Below are positions 45,738 to 55,600 of a stretch of DNA of 64,000 bases, piece after piece. A program made the position numbers and the translations under genes. The notes beneath the pieces were generated by a model. It searched no databases, was not told the origin of the DNA, and worked only from the letters and a program-made list of their open reading frames with translations. The stretch is from Roseomonas sp. Its GTDB lineage: Bacteria; Pseudomonadota; Alphaproteobacteria; Acetobacterales; Acetobacteraceae. The DNA lies in the NCBI GenBank assembly GCA_020249505.1, contig JADCFN010000033.1, positions 1 to 64,000 on the forward strand, read 5' to 3'. Positions within the stretch are counted from its first letter, which is position 1. Every line of letters starts with the position of its first letter.

Positions 45738-46355
45738 TCACGAAGTTTCCGCAGCTTCCGCGGCAGGTGCTGGCGTGGCTTCACCGCGGAGCAGACCAAG
45801 CGGGCGGGCGATGCGTTCCGCACGGTCAAGCGCTGAATCGAGCGCAGCCATGGTCGCCCCCATATCGGGGCTGTCATCGCGCGCCCAAGCCCGGATGGTC
45901 GCCAGCCATACGCCAGCAAGGCCAAGCGCCAGCAGCCGCGCTTCGCAGCTTTTCCCCTCAACCTCAGCCGCTTCCAGCATCCAGCGCATGGCAATGCCGA
46001 TATGGGGCGCGAGCGCCAGCGCAAGCGCGGGATCGCGGCGCATATCTTCGAACAGGCGTAGAATGCCCTCCCGATGCGGCTGCATGGCATCCAGCCGACG
46101 CATTAGCACATCAAAGATACGGTCCCTTTCCGTGCCGCCCTGACCCGGAATGGTGCCGGCCAGCACGGCCTGATCCATCATCCGGCCATGCAGCAACAAC
46201 AGACCAAGCCGGGTTGGGAAGCGTTCGCGCAGGCTGGCGGTATCGATGCCCGCTTCGGCGGCCAGGCGGCGCATGGTCAGCCCTGGCCAGCCATGCGCGG
46301 CAATAACGCGCCAGAGCGCGGCAATCAGGGCTTCGTCGGAAGAGGTCGTTGACAT
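45738..46355 (-). CDS. TetR/AcrR-type transcriptional regulator
   Basis: 205 aa from ATG 46353-46355. N-terminal helix-turn-helix: ALIAALWRVIAAHGWPGLTMRRLAAEAGIDTASLRERFPTRLGLLLLHGRMMD. The C-terminal ligand domain is alanine/leucine-rich, with a COQ9-like feel. The gene lies 48 bp upstream of the phasin gene in the same direction, so control of phasin or of itself is possible. No operator palindrome is obvious in 46356-46500. Confidence 0.82.
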   Translation of the reverse strand: MSTTSSDEALIAALWRVIAAHGWPGLTMRRLAAEAGIDTASLRERFPTRLGLLLLHGRMMDQAVLAGTIPGQGGTERDRIFDVLMRRLDAMQPHREGILRLFEDMRRDPALALALAPHIGIAMRWMLEAAEVEGKSCEARLLALGLAGVWLATIRAWARDDSPDMGATMAALDSALDRAERIARPLGLLRGEATPAPAAEAAETS

Positions 46356-46500
46356 GGCTTCAGAGTAAGCCAAACCAGACGACTAACGCCAGCGGAGAGT
46401 AAACCCCAGCTACGCCGACACCAGTGCAATTCACCTGTTGCGCCATGGGATCAATCCTAAAGGCACGGAACGAACGGGCGCATCAGACCTTCCAATCAGC

Positions 46501-47430
46501 CTAGAACGCGCCGAGAGCACGGAACGCCGTGAGAAAGCTGGCCTCGGCCTTGGCCGGTGAGTAAGCCGCCGCAGTTTCACGGCCCGCCACGATCATGGCT
46601 GCCACCGCCGGATCACCGCGCTGCAGCGCATCCAAAACCTCGGCGAGCGCATCAATCACCCCTTCCACCTCATCATGGCCGAACCAGCGGCCATTGGCGC
46701 TATTCGCGTAATCAAGCCCCCCCCAGCCGTGATACCCGACCACGGCGCAACCCGATGCCATGGCCTCAATAGGCGTGAGCGGCAGCGCTTCCCTGTGACA
46801 TAGGCTGAGGAAGACGGCGCTACCGCCCATCAGCGCAGCCACTTGTGGTTCGGGTAGGCGTTCAATGCGCTGCACAGGGATAGAAGCGAGATGGGGATGA
46901 AGTTGCCGCAGCCCTGCGATAATGGCGTCGCATTCGCCAGGCAGTTTCCGGGGTACGGTGCATATCTGAAGCGTTTTTTCTCTCGGCCGAAAAATCTGAC
47001 CATCCACCGCGATCTGGACCACATGGATCGCGGCCACGCCACTGACCCTTTGCACGATGCGGGCATTGCATACCCCAACGGTAATCGCCCCATCCCAGAC
47101 AAAAGGTGCGGGGTCCCTGAAGCGTGTCCTGAGGTAATGAAACGGATTTTGACAAAAGAGAATACGGCGGGGCGAGGCACCTTGCAGCAACTGCAGCGCT
47201 GCCGAGGCAGGCACATCTTCGGGCAGAACGACCAGGTCATTTTCGCTGAGGGGCGGACGATCCTGACAATGCGGCGCATCAGACGCGAACCATCCTGGGC
47301 GCCCATCCCGCTGCCAGACCACGGCATCGGCCCCGTGACGCGCCAACATCCCAGCAGCCCAGTAGATCATTTTCTGACCGCCCGAGACCACATTGCTGCG
47401 GAACGGTAACGCGAAGACAATACGTGGCAT
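46501..47430 (-). CDS. GT4-like glycosyltransferase
   Basis: 309 aa. The N-terminus RIVFALPFRSNVVSGGQKMIYWAAGMLARHGADAVVW resembles the acceptor domain start of GT-B enzymes. The C-terminal PEPQVAALMGGSAVFLSLCHREALPLTPIEAMASGCAVVGY matches the donor-binding E-x7-E region of GT4 (E-A-L-P-L-T-P-I-E). It is shorter than typical GT4 proteins. It stands alone, with none of the other sugar or polysaccharide genes around it, and its codon use is a little less GC-biased. Sugar donor and acceptor unknown. Confidence 0.75.
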   Translation of the reverse strand: MPRIVFALPFRSNVVSGGQKMIYWAAGMLARHGADAVVWQRDGRPGWFASDAPHCQDRPPLSENDLVVLPEDVPASAALQLLQGASPRRILFCQNPFHYLRTRFRDPAPFVWDGAITVGVCNARIVQRVSGVAAIHVVQIAVDGQIFRPREKTLQICTVPRKLPGECDAIIAGLRQLHPHLASIPVQRIERLPEPQVAALMGGSAVFLSLCHREALPLTPIEAMASGCAVVGYHGWGGLDYANSANGRWFGHDEVEGVIDALAEVLDALQRGDPAVAAMIVAGRETAAAYSPAKAEASFLTAFRALGAF

Positions 47431-47532
47431 ATCGAAAAATACCTTTGTCGATGAAGATAACGCGACGTTTTACAATCTGCCGCGCTGCGCTGAAATCCGT
47501 CAGAAGTGGTCTGGGCGTGCCTGATCCCCGTT

Positions 47533-47558
47533 CCGGATAACGGCCCTCGCTATTCCGG
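47533..47558 (-). terminator. Possible hairpin after proC
   Basis: CCGGATA (47533-47539) can pair with TATTCCGG (47551-47558) with one bulged base, immediately downstream of the proC stop on the minus strand. There is no T-tract, so this is a weak call. Confidence 0.3.
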
Positions 47559-47560
47559 CG

Positions 47561-48373
47561 CTAGCCCGCCAATTCCCGCGCCCGATCCGTGGCTGCCTGA
47601 ATGGCACGCGACATGGATTTGGGCCAGGCATCCGGTTCCATCAATACCGCAAGTGCACGTTCCGTGGTGCCTTTCGGGCTGGTCACAGCGCGGCGGAGAT
47701 CGGCAGCGTCCTGTTCACTGGCACCCAAAAGCGCACCAGACCCCGCCACTGTTGCCCGCGCCATACGCCGCGCCAGATCGCGCGGCAGGCCTTGCTCAAC
47801 CGCGGCGGCTTCCAACACCTCGGCCAGCAGAAACACATAGGCCGGGCCACCGCCGGAGACTGCGGTGACCGGATTGATCTGATCTTCCTGATCCACCCAG
47901 GCGACTTCGCCAATGGCGGCCAGCAGCGCATCGGCCAGAGAGCGTTGTTCTGGCGTCACTCCCGGCCCAGCGAAGGCCGCCGTGAACCCTTGGCGAATGG
48001 CCGCCGGCGTATTGGGCATGGCGCGGACCACGGCAGTGCCTGCGCCAAGCGCTGCCTGCATGGAAGCAATGGAACGCCCTGCCATGATGGATAGGAACAA
48101 GGCGCCCTGCCCGGCAAAGCGCGCATAGGCCGGCAAGCTTGCCGGCGCTTCCTGGGGTTTGATCGCGGCCACAACGGCTGCCGGGCGGAAATCGGCCGGG
48201 ATCGCCCCGGCATCCGCCACCACGCGCACCCGCCCGGCAAAGGCGGCTACCGCTGGCGCATGGGGCTCGACCACCACGGCGTCAGTCAGGCCCTGTTCCA
48301 GCCAGCCGGACAGCATGGCGCCGCCCATCTTGCCGCAGCCAATGAGAAGTATCGGGGGGAGTTTTTCGCTCAT
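47561..48373 (-). CDS. proC: Pyrroline-5-carboxylate reductase ProC
   Basis: 270 aa. Final step of proline synthesis, reducing pyrroline-5-carboxylate with NAD(P)H. The Rossmann loop ILLIGCGKMGGAMLSGW is at the start. VVAAIKPQ, VVRAMPNTPAAIRQG and ITAVSGGGPAYVF-like VTAVSGGGPAYVF with the substrate-binding serine are present, as is the C-terminal DLRRAVTSPKGTTERAL. Complete. It follows ybjN by about 55 bp in the same direction. Confidence 0.95.
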   Translation of the reverse strand: MSEKLPPILLIGCGKMGGAMLSGWLEQGLTDAVVVEPHAPAVAAFAGRVRVVADAGAIPADFRPAAVVAAIKPQEAPASLPAYARFAGQGALFLSIMAGRSIASMQAALGAGTAVVRAMPNTPAAIRQGFTAAFAGPGVTPEQRSLADALLAAIGEVAWVDQEDQINPVTAVSGGGPAYVFLLAEVLEAAAVEQGLPRDLARRMARATVAGSGALLGASEQDAADLRRAVTSPKGTTERALAVLMEPDAWPKSMSRAIQAATDRARELAG

Positions 48374-48428
48374 ACCCCCAGATTGCCTTTGAAATCAGGC
48401 GCGGGCAATCACCCCCGCGCCGAAACCA

Positions 48429-48932
48429 TTATGCCTCTCCGATGCAATCCAGCATCGCCGCCGCCAGCGCATCGGCCGGGCTTTTCCCGCCCCACAGCAC
48501 GAATTGGAAAGCCGGGAAGAAGCGCTCGCATTCCGTCAGCGCGATATCCACCATATCTTCCAGGCTTTCGGCCGAGGCCCCCGGCGCGCCCCGCAGCAGC
48601 ACGGAATGGCGGAACACCGGCACGCCTTCTTCCGATTCAATGCCGAAATGCCCGATCCACAGCCGGTCATTGGCGAGTGCCAGCAATTCATAGAGCTTTT
48701 CCCGCCGCGCCGCGGGCACCTTCAGATCAAAGGCGCAGGTAAAGGCCATGGCGCTCATCTCAGAGGACCAGGAGAAATGCAGCCCGTAATCGCACCATTT
48801 GCCAGGCGCTTCGGCAGCCATTTCTTCGTCAGACCGGCGTTCAAACACCCATTCATTGCCGGCGATGATCTGTTCCAGCACGTCCAAGGGATTGATAACG
48901 CGGTCGATTTCAGTATGCAGAGAGGCGGACAT
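48429..48932 (-). CDS. YbjN domain-containing protein
   Basis: 167 aa. The YbjN fold is indicated by PLDVLEQIIAGNEWVFERRSDEEMAAEA, YGLHFSWSSEMSAMAFTCAFDLKVP, RREKLYELLALANDRLWIGHFGIESEEGVPVFRHSVLLRG, and EDMVDIALTECERFFPAFQFVLWGGKSP. YbjN proteins resemble type III secretion chaperones in fold; their role is unclear (stress and motility effects reported in enterobacteria). It lies between ubiK and proC, a grouping common in related genomes. Confidence 0.88.
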   Translation of the reverse strand: MSASLHTEIDRVINPLDVLEQIIAGNEWVFERRSDEEMAAEAPGKWCDYGLHFSWSSEMSAMAFTCAFDLKVPAARREKLYELLALANDRLWIGHFGIESEEGVPVFRHSVLLRGAPGASAESLEDMVDIALTECERFFPAFQFVLWGGKSPADALAAAMLDCIGEA

Positions 48933-49065
48933 CGGAAACTCCCCCTTTCCGATCAGCCAGCCTGCACCCCAACATCTGGTGTGCGAATCGGGCCGGCGAC
49001 CACAAGCGGGAGATTACGCAGGTGCGGAATCCCGCTGCAAGGGCGAATAGGTTACAAAACTGTCT

Positions 49066-49422
49066 TCACGTACCGGATGAGGATTTGCCGCCGCCTTTCG
49101 GAACCGCCTTGGAATGTTTTGTCGCATTTTCCGAGTCGCCAAGTGATGCCACTTGGCTTGAAAATGCTTTGGCTTCCAGCGCTTCCACCCGGGCAGCCAG
49201 GTCTTCCGCCTGTTCCCGGGCACGGCGCGCCACATCCATGGCCGCGTCCAATTCTTCCCGCCGGACCAGATCCAGCCGGCGAATAATAGCTTCCGCCTGG
49301 GCCTTGGCGATGGCCTCAATCTCCGCCCGAATGCCGGTCAGCACCGAAAAGGCGCCGCCTGCCACGCCGGCCAGATCGTCCATCATGCGGGCACGCCCGC
49401 CACCCTGATCCTTCATCGCCAT
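49066..49422 (-). CDS. ubiK: UbiK-type accessory factor (BMFP family)
   Basis: 118 aa from ATG 49420-49422; the next ATG, two codons on, has better AAAGGG spacing and may be the true start. DDLAGVAGGAFSVLTGIRAEIEAIAKAQAEAIIRRLDLVRREELDAAMDVARRAREQAEDLAARVEALEAK is the coiled-coil BMFP/UbiK region, here with a serine/lysine-rich tail. UbiK assists the ubiquinone biosynthesis complex in E. coli. Frame upstream of 49422 is open but overlaps the divergent hldD promoter. Confidence 0.82.
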   Translation of the reverse strand: MAMKDQGGGRARMMDDLAGVAGGAFSVLTGIRAEIEAIAKAQAEAIIRRLDLVRREELDAAMDVARRAREQAEDLAARVEALEAKAFSSQVASLGDSENATKHSKAVPKGGGKSSSGT

Positions 49423-49511
49423 GCCCTTTCGGCCTTTGCTTGCCGGTCCATCCACGCACGGCCTATACGCTTGACAGGTATCGCTCAAGGCCGAGGGTAA
49501 AAAGACCGCCT

Positions 49512-50495
49512 ATGCATATTGTCACTGGCGGGGCCGGTTTCATCGGCTCCAACCTGGTTGCAGCGCTTTGCGCCCGCGGGGCCGAGGTGATGGTGGTGGA
49601 CCGCCTGCGCCAGGGGGTGAAATGGCGGAACCTTGCCAAGCATCCAATCGCCGGCGTGATCCCGCCCGAGGGGCTGTGGGATTTCCTGGGGGCTGGGGCA
49701 CCGGTGGAAGTAGTGTTTCATATGGGTGCGATCAGCGCCACCACGGAGTCCGATGGCGATCTGGTGGCGGCGGTGAACATCACCCTGTCGCAGCGCCTGT
49801 GGGATTGGTGCGCCAAGCGCGGCGTGCCTTTCATCTATGCATCTTCCGCCGCGACTTATGGCGATGGTTCGCTTGGGTTTGATGATGATGGGTCGGAAGC
49901 CGCGCTCGCGAAACTACGGCCGCTCAACCTTTACGGCTGGTCCAAGCTCGCCTTCGATCGGCGGGTGGCGCAGATGCTGGCGCGCGGACGGGCGCGGCCG
50001 CCGCAATGGGCGGGGTTGCGCTTCTTCAATGCCTATGGCCCGAATGAACACCATAAGGGGCGCATGGCGAGTGTGGTGCTGCATAAATTCCGCCAGATCA
50101 TGGCCGGGGAGGCCGCGACACTTTTCGCCTCAGACCGTGACGGCATCGCCGATGGCGCACAGCAGCGCGATTTCGTGCATGTGGATGATTGTGTGGCGGC
50201 GATGCTGTGGTTGCACGACAATCCCGGTGTTTCCGGCCTGTTCAATATCGGCAGCGGGGAGGCACGGAGCTTCCTTGACCTGACACGCGCGATCTACGCG
50301 GCCTTGGACCGTGCGCCCGATATCCGCTTTGTGCCAATGCCGGATGATCTGAAGGGCAATTACCAGTATTTCACCGAAGCGCGCATGGAACGCCTACGCG
50401 CTGCCGGCTTTCGCAAGAACCCGATCACGCTGGAAGCGGGTGTCGCTTCCTATGTGCGTGATGTGCTGCTGCGGGCCGAGGATCCCTTCGCCTGA
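49512..50495 (+). CDS. rfaD: ADP-L-glycero-D-manno-heptose 6-epimerase
   Basis: 327 aa from ATG 49512, where the NAD loop MHIVTGGAGFIGSNLV begins at residue 1. Short-chain-dehydrogenase epimerase making the heptose precursor of LPS core. YASSAATYGDGSLGF supplies the catalytic serine/threonine region, NLYGWSKLAFD the Tyr-x3-Lys pair, and FFNAYGPNEHHKGRMASVV the substrate loop characteristic of HldD. Overlaps lgt at TGATG. No other heptose genes are in the window. Confidence 0.92.
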   Translation: MHIVTGGAGFIGSNLVAALCARGAEVMVVDRLRQGVKWRNLAKHPIAGVIPPEGLWDFLGAGAPVEVVFHMGAISATTESDGDLVAAVNITLSQRLWDWCAKRGVPFIYASSAATYGDGSLGFDDDGSEAALAKLRPLNLYGWSKLAFDRRVAQMLARGRARPPQWAGLRFFNAYGPNEHHKGRMASVVLHKFRQIMAGEAATLFASDRDGIADGAQQRDFVHVDDCVAAMLWLHDNPGVSGLFNIGSGEARSFLDLTRAIYAALDRAPDIRFVPMPDDLKGNYQYFTEARMERLRAAGFRKNPITLEAGVASYVRDVLLRAEDPFA

Positions 50496-51304
50496 TGTTT
50501 CTCGCCCTGCCCTTTCCGATGATTGACCCGGTGCTTGTGCAGATCGGGCCCTTTGCCATTCGTTGGTATGCGCTGGCTTATATCGCCGGGATCGTGTTGG
50601 GCTGGCGGCTTGCGCGGCGGTTGGTGGTGCTGGGGCCGAAGGCCGCCACTCCGGAACAGGTGGATGATTTCGTCACCTGGGTCACGCTTGGCATTATTCT
50701 GGGTGGGCGCTTTGGTTATGTGATCTTTTATCGCCCCGATATTTTCCTGAGGGCGCCTTGGGAAATCCTTTATTTGTGGCAGGGCGGCATGTCCTTCCAT
50801 GGCGGTGCCCTTGGCGTGATTCTGGCGCTGTATTTCTTCACGCGCCGCCAGGGGCTGGATTGGGTGGCGTTTTCCGATCGCGTGGTCTGCGTGGTGCCGA
50901 TTGGAATCTTTCTTGGGCGCTTGGCGAATTTCATCAATGGAGAGCTCTGGGGCCGGGTGAGTGACGTACCCTGGGCCATGGTTTTTCCGGGCGCAGGGCC
51001 TGATCCCCGCCACCCATCGCAGCTTTACCAGGCAGGGCTTGAGGGGTTGTGCCTGTTCATCCTGCTGATGGTTTTGGTCTCCCGCCCAGCGGTGCGCGCA
51101 CGTATCGGCGTGCTTTCCGGCGTTTTCCTGGCCGGCTATGGCGTGGCGCGCTTCATTGGTGAGTTCTTCCGCCAGCCCGATGCGCATCTGGGCTTTCTGT
51201 TCGCCGGCGCCACCATGGGGCAAATGCTGTCGCTGCCCATGATTGCGGCGGGGGCTTGGCTGGTGCTGCGCGGGCTGCGCGCTGCGCCGCGCAGCGCCAA
51301 CTGA
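50495..51304 (+). CDS. lgt: Phosphatidylglycerol-prolipoprotein diacylglyceryl transferase Lgt
   Basis: 269 aa, seven membrane helices. Lgt attaches diacylglyceryl to the lipobox cysteine, including that of the small lipoprotein at 14.7 kb. Signatures: IRWYALAYIAGIVLGWRLA, GGRFGYVIFYRPD, GGMSFHGGALGVIL with the essential histidine, GRLANFINGELWGR, PRHPSQLYQAGLEG, and the late GYGVARFIGEFFRQPDAHLG. The ATG overlaps the rfaD stop by one base (TGATG). Confidence 0.95.
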   Translation: MFLALPFPMIDPVLVQIGPFAIRWYALAYIAGIVLGWRLARRLVVLGPKAATPEQVDDFVTWVTLGIILGGRFGYVIFYRPDIFLRAPWEILYLWQGGMSFHGGALGVILALYFFTRRQGLDWVAFSDRVVCVVPIGIFLGRLANFINGELWGRVSDVPWAMVFPGAGPDPRHPSQLYQAGLEGLCLFILLMVLVSRPAVRARIGVLSGVFLAGYGVARFIGEFFRQPDAHLGFLFAGATMGQMLSLPMIAAGAWLVLRGLRAAPRSAN

Positions 51305-51322
51305 AGCACGCTGCGCGCCGCG

Positions 51323-51718
51323 TCAAAGCTTGCCCTGTTCCTTCAGCACTTCCTCCGCCACACGCAGCGCGTCAATGGCGGCGGGAAAGCCGCAATAAGC
51401 GACGGCATGGGTGAAGATTTCGGAGATTTCTTCGGCCGTGCAGCCATTATTCAAGGCCGCTACCAGATGGATGCGAAGCTCATGCGGGCGATTGAGCGCA
51501 CAGATCATGGCCAGCGTGACCAGGCTGCGTTCGCGCCGATCAAGCCCCGGCCTTTGCCAAAGCGTGGCATAGGCGAATTCCTCTGACAGCCGGCGTACTG
51601 CAGCGTTGAAGGGATTGGTGCCCGCATCGCGCTTTTCCATATAGGCGCGGCCCAGCACTTCCCACATCACCGCACGGCCTTCAGCGCGCAGCGCATCATG
51701 GGCTTCCTGTTGATCCAT
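51323..51718 (-). CDS. Carboxymuconolactone decarboxylase family protein
   Basis: 131 aa, AhpD-like fold. RRLSEEFAYATLWQRPGLDRRERSLVTLAMICALNRPHELRIHLVAALNNGCTAEEISEIFTHAVAYCGFPAAIDALRVAEE matches the PcaC-type gamma-carboxymuconolactone decarboxylase core. The AhpD CxxC peroxidase motif is absent, favouring the decarboxylase branch. A standalone gene with no protocatechuate genes near. It is 28 bp from the MBL hydrolase, same direction, so the two may be co-transcribed. Confidence 0.88.
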   Translation of the reverse strand: MDQQEAHDALRAEGRAVMWEVLGRAYMEKRDAGTNPFNAAVRRLSEEFAYATLWQRPGLDRRERSLVTLAMICALNRPHELRIHLVAALNNGCTAEEISEIFTHAVAYCGFPAAIDALRVAEEVLKEQGKL

Positions 51719-51746
51719 TATTCTGTCCTTTCAGGGATTGTCGCGT

Positions 51747-52517
51747 TCACGCGGAAGGCTGCGCCAGGGAAAACATCGTCGTGTCCTGCAAATCCTTGCC
51801 GAACCAGGAACGTATGCCGGCGCTATGGCTGGATAATGCGCGCGGCACGCCATTTTCCACCATCACCGGCACATCATGGCCGGGGATAAGCACGCAGCCC
51901 GGATGGGTGCGGCAGATCTCCCACACCATTTCAATGGTGGCGCGGCTGACCGCCGGGTCATAGGTCATATCCGTGGTGCGGGTGGTCAGCTCCACGCGGT
52001 TCTTCACCGCGTCCTGCAACAGCACCACCGCCTGCGGCGCACCTTCAATCAGGAACAGCAAGTGCCCAGGCGTATGGCCCGCCGAAAGATGCGCCGTGAT
52101 GCCAGGCAGCACTTCCTGCCCATCATCCATCAATTGCATGGTCGGCCAACGGCTGAGCGCTTCAACCGCGTGTTCCGGCACGGCAGTCTCACCCCATCCC
52201 ACGCCAAGCGCCCAGGCCAATTCCTTGCGCCCGACATGAATCCGCGCATCGCGGAACATGGGCCAATTCACCACATGATCATGATGCAAATGGCTGACCA
52301 GCAAATCAGTCACATCGGAAAGCTTCACGCCCTGCTTGCCAAGTGCTTCAACCAGGGGCTTGCGCATGCCATAGCCGCCGCCATCCAGCACCACGATGTG
52401 ACCATGGCCGCGCAGCAGCGCAACCGTGCTCCAGCCCAAGCCGCCATGCTGGGTGGATTTACCGGGATAGCCCTGGATCAGAACATCAATCCGCCAATCG
52501 CCGCTGGTGAATTGCAT
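51747..52517 (-). CDS. MBL-fold metallo-hydrolase (lactonase-like)
   Basis: 256 aa from ATG 52515-52517, with GGAAGGA about 8 nt upstream; the open frame extends further but lacks such a site. The zinc signature HLHHDH is near residue 86, followed by SAGHTPGHL and a late PGHDVPVM. This arrangement is that of N-acyl-homoserine-lactonase-type MBL enzymes. Substrate is not determined. The adjoining carboxymuconolactone decarboxylase-like gene hints at a lactone intermediate (inference only). Confidence 0.85.
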   Translation of the reverse strand: MQFTSGDWRIDVLIQGYPGKSTQHGGLGWSTVALLRGHGHIVVLDGGGYGMRKPLVEALGKQGVKLSDVTDLLVSHLHHDHVVNWPMFRDARIHVGRKELAWALGVGWGETAVPEHAVEALSRWPTMQLMDDGQEVLPGITAHLSAGHTPGHLLFLIEGAPQAVVLLQDAVKNRVELTTRTTDMTYDPAVSRATIEMVWEICRTHPGCVLIPGHDVPVMVENGVPRALSSHSAGIRSWFGKDLQDTTMFSLAQPSA

Positions 52518-52619
52518 GGCGCGCTTCCTTCCCACCTGTTTGATCGCAGCATCCCCAAAGAATGCGCTTTGGTCCAGCCCCGGCACTATGCCTTGAACAG
52601 CAGCACGGCAGATCACGTG

Positions 52620-55600
52620 CTATTGCCGCGGCGCCTGCCCTGCCGGTTCCTGACCAATCCCAAATATGCCACGCAGGAAACCAGGTGTGAGCGCCGCCAA
52701 GGGGTTGATGGTGGTCTGCGGATCATTGAGCGGCCCACGCATACGATAGGAAACGGCGAATAGCCCGCCGCCTTCCTCCGGGCTGAACAGTCGGCCAAAA
52801 ATCGGTATGCGGCCAAATAGCGTATTGAAAATATAGGCTGGCACAATGGTGCCTTCCGTATCAATCACGTCATTCCTACGATCGATGCGCCCCTTAGCCG
52901 TCAGCCCAAGAGACGAGGAAAAGGCCCGCGCATCCTGCAATACCAGGGCATCCGGGCTCAGGCTGAAGGGAATGGTGGCGCGGGTGAAATTGAGGCCAGG
53001 GCCGCTCAACGCATCCACCAGCCCGTAAAGCGTCATGGCCTGCAACAGCTTGCCAAGCCCAGGCGCATCACGCACCGAAAAATCCTCAAGCACCGCATCG
53101 CCAGTGAGCGTCGCGCCGGGGCGGGAGTGTTCATAGCTGCCGGCCACCGTCAGCTTGCCGCCCTGAATGGTTTTCAGCACGTCAAAGACGCGCAGCAATT
53201 CGCCGCCATTATCGCTGGTAAGGTCGAAGGCGCGGCGTTGACCTTCGGGCGTAATGCTCGCGGTAAAGCTGCCGCGCCCTGGCAAGCGCGCGGTGAGCTT
53301 GGCCTGCCGCGTAACGCCGACGGCATTGACCTGGAGTTGCGCCTCAAGCCCTGTGATTTCCTTGCCATGCGGCAGCAATACGCGATCAAAGCGCGCCATA
53401 ATCTGTGCCGCCGCGCCTTCTTCAGTGGGCTTGTCAGGTGCCAGATGCGACTCAAGCGCCGGCGCCATATCCAATAACGGCCCGCGCAAGCTAATGGCCC
53501 ATTGGCCACCAACACGCGTAGCGGGCGGGCGCAGCTCACCGGTGAAACGAGATCGGCCCAAAGTCGCAGCATTCAATTCAATTCGCTGCGGGACGTTCTG
53601 GCGCACCTCACTCGCGCGGCCGCGAATGAGGGAATCAGGTGTCTCGATGCGGAAGCTTTCAATCAGCGTCACTGCGCCGCCTTGCATCAGTACCATCGCT
53701 TCAGCGCTGCCAGCGGTGCCAGATGGCTTGCTCCAGGCCAGGGGTTCAAGGCTGAGTGTCGCGGCGCGCAAATCAGCCCGCACCGAAAGCCGCGCCTGAC
53801 CATTGCGGCGTGTTTCATTGCGAAGATCAAGCTGCACCGGCCCTTCCAGGAGAGGTCGGCCATCAAGGCCAAGTGCCGCCAATTGCCTGGCATCGGCGCG
53901 CGCCGAGATGATTTCGCGCGCCACAATATCCGTCGGCGCGCCATTGCGAAAATCGGTTTCTTGCCGGATGCGCGCTTCAATATCGCCGAGCACACCCGTG
54001 CCGGTTGCCGTGAGCCCGCTATTGCGCAGTGAAACACTGGCCACACCGCGTTCCAGGTCACGGTCAAAGGCAATGCGCGGAATACGCAAATCACGCACAT
54101 CAAGTTCGGCCTGGATATCAATATCCTCAATATCCAGCGTCTTGATCAGCGGAAAAACAAGTTTCAGCGTGCCGCTGGCAAGCGTACCAGTCGGGTCATT
54201 GATCGGCGGCGGGCGTTTTTCGAAAATCTTCAGCCGTGGATGGCGTAGAATAGCCCAGGCATCGGCCAGCGGGCCACGCAGCTTGGCTTCAATACGCGTT
54301 ATTTCCGGATCAGTCGCGAAGCTGATCGAAACCGTGGCGCCATCCGTCACAATGCCGGTGCCGGATTGCTGGCCGCTGGTCGCTGAAATTTCGATCTTAT
54401 CAAGCGAGAAGCGAGCCTCTCCGCTCGCGCCTTCAAAGGGTGGGATGGGCCGCAGCCAATGCACGGTAACGCCATCCGCGCGCGCTATCCCGCTCAGGCC
54501 GGTAATTTCCGCCGCACCACCATCAGCGCCAATCCGCGCAGCCAAACGCCAATTGCCTTCGCGCAGCATGCCGGCAGTCAGGTTTTCCGCCAGCCATTCG
54601 CGTTGCTTGGGCGCAATGCTCGGCGGCCAGTAATGTGGCAGATCGGCAATATCCATTCCGCGCAAGCTGACCTCGGCGGCCGTCTGCCAAAACCCATCCT
54701 GCAAGCGGGCCTCTCCGCTCGCGCGGATGATCGGCGGCGGGGCTGCGCCTGGGCGCGGCGATGGCTGGGGGGCCAGGGCCAAGCGTTCCACGCGCACCAC
54801 ATCCTCAGCCAGGGTTGCATCAAGCAGGATGGAAGCGAAGGGCAGATCACCGCGATTTTCGGGAATATGCAGCACCCCCGCCCCGGTGCGCAGCCGCGCC
54901 ATCAGCAAATCCGGCTGCGGCGTGCCGGCGAAACGCGCGATCAGGGTAACTTCTGCTTCGGCATCCAGCGCGGCCAAAGGCGCCAATTCCGCGCTGGCTT
55001 TGGCAAGATCAGCCGGGCGAATTCCGCGCGCTGTCAGCGACGCTTCCCCACGCCAAAGCGCGCGATCCAGATTGCCGGCGACTTCCACAGGAATGCGCTG
55101 ATCCGCGGCAGCGAGCATCGCACGGCCGGCCAGGTCCAGCCCCCCCGCCGCGCGGCGTTGCAACACCAGGGACGCAAGTTGGGCGCGCACCACTCGCCCA
55201 GATGCCTCATCGGATAGTGCCAGGCTGGTATCCAAAAGCGCGATGCGCCTTATCGCCGAAAGCGCGGTTTCCTCATGGGGTGGCTCAAGCCAGGCAGTGA
55301 TGATCTCGGCCAAGGCATCAAGCGCAGTGTCCGGCGCTTCGATGGTCTCGGCCTTTGTGGTCGCGGCCAACCCAAGCGAAAGCGCCCCCGCCTTATCACG
55401 GTTTGCCAGCAGGCTGAGCCCGCGCAATTCCAGTGCGCGCAAGCCGATATGCCCGCGCAGCAAGCCGCCAAGTGAAAGGGAAGCATCTACCTGCGGCAGA
55501 ACGGCAATCAGCCCATCATCCTTGTCAACAAGCCGAATATCCGAAAAGCGCACCGCAATCGGCGAACGATGCCCTTCCCGCCAGCCCGCCCATGAAATCG

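Noticed and set aside
51876-52763. A 295-codon + strand frame opposite the MBL hydrolase
   Set aside because: Runs antisense through two good genes and an intergenic gap; composition is shadow-like.
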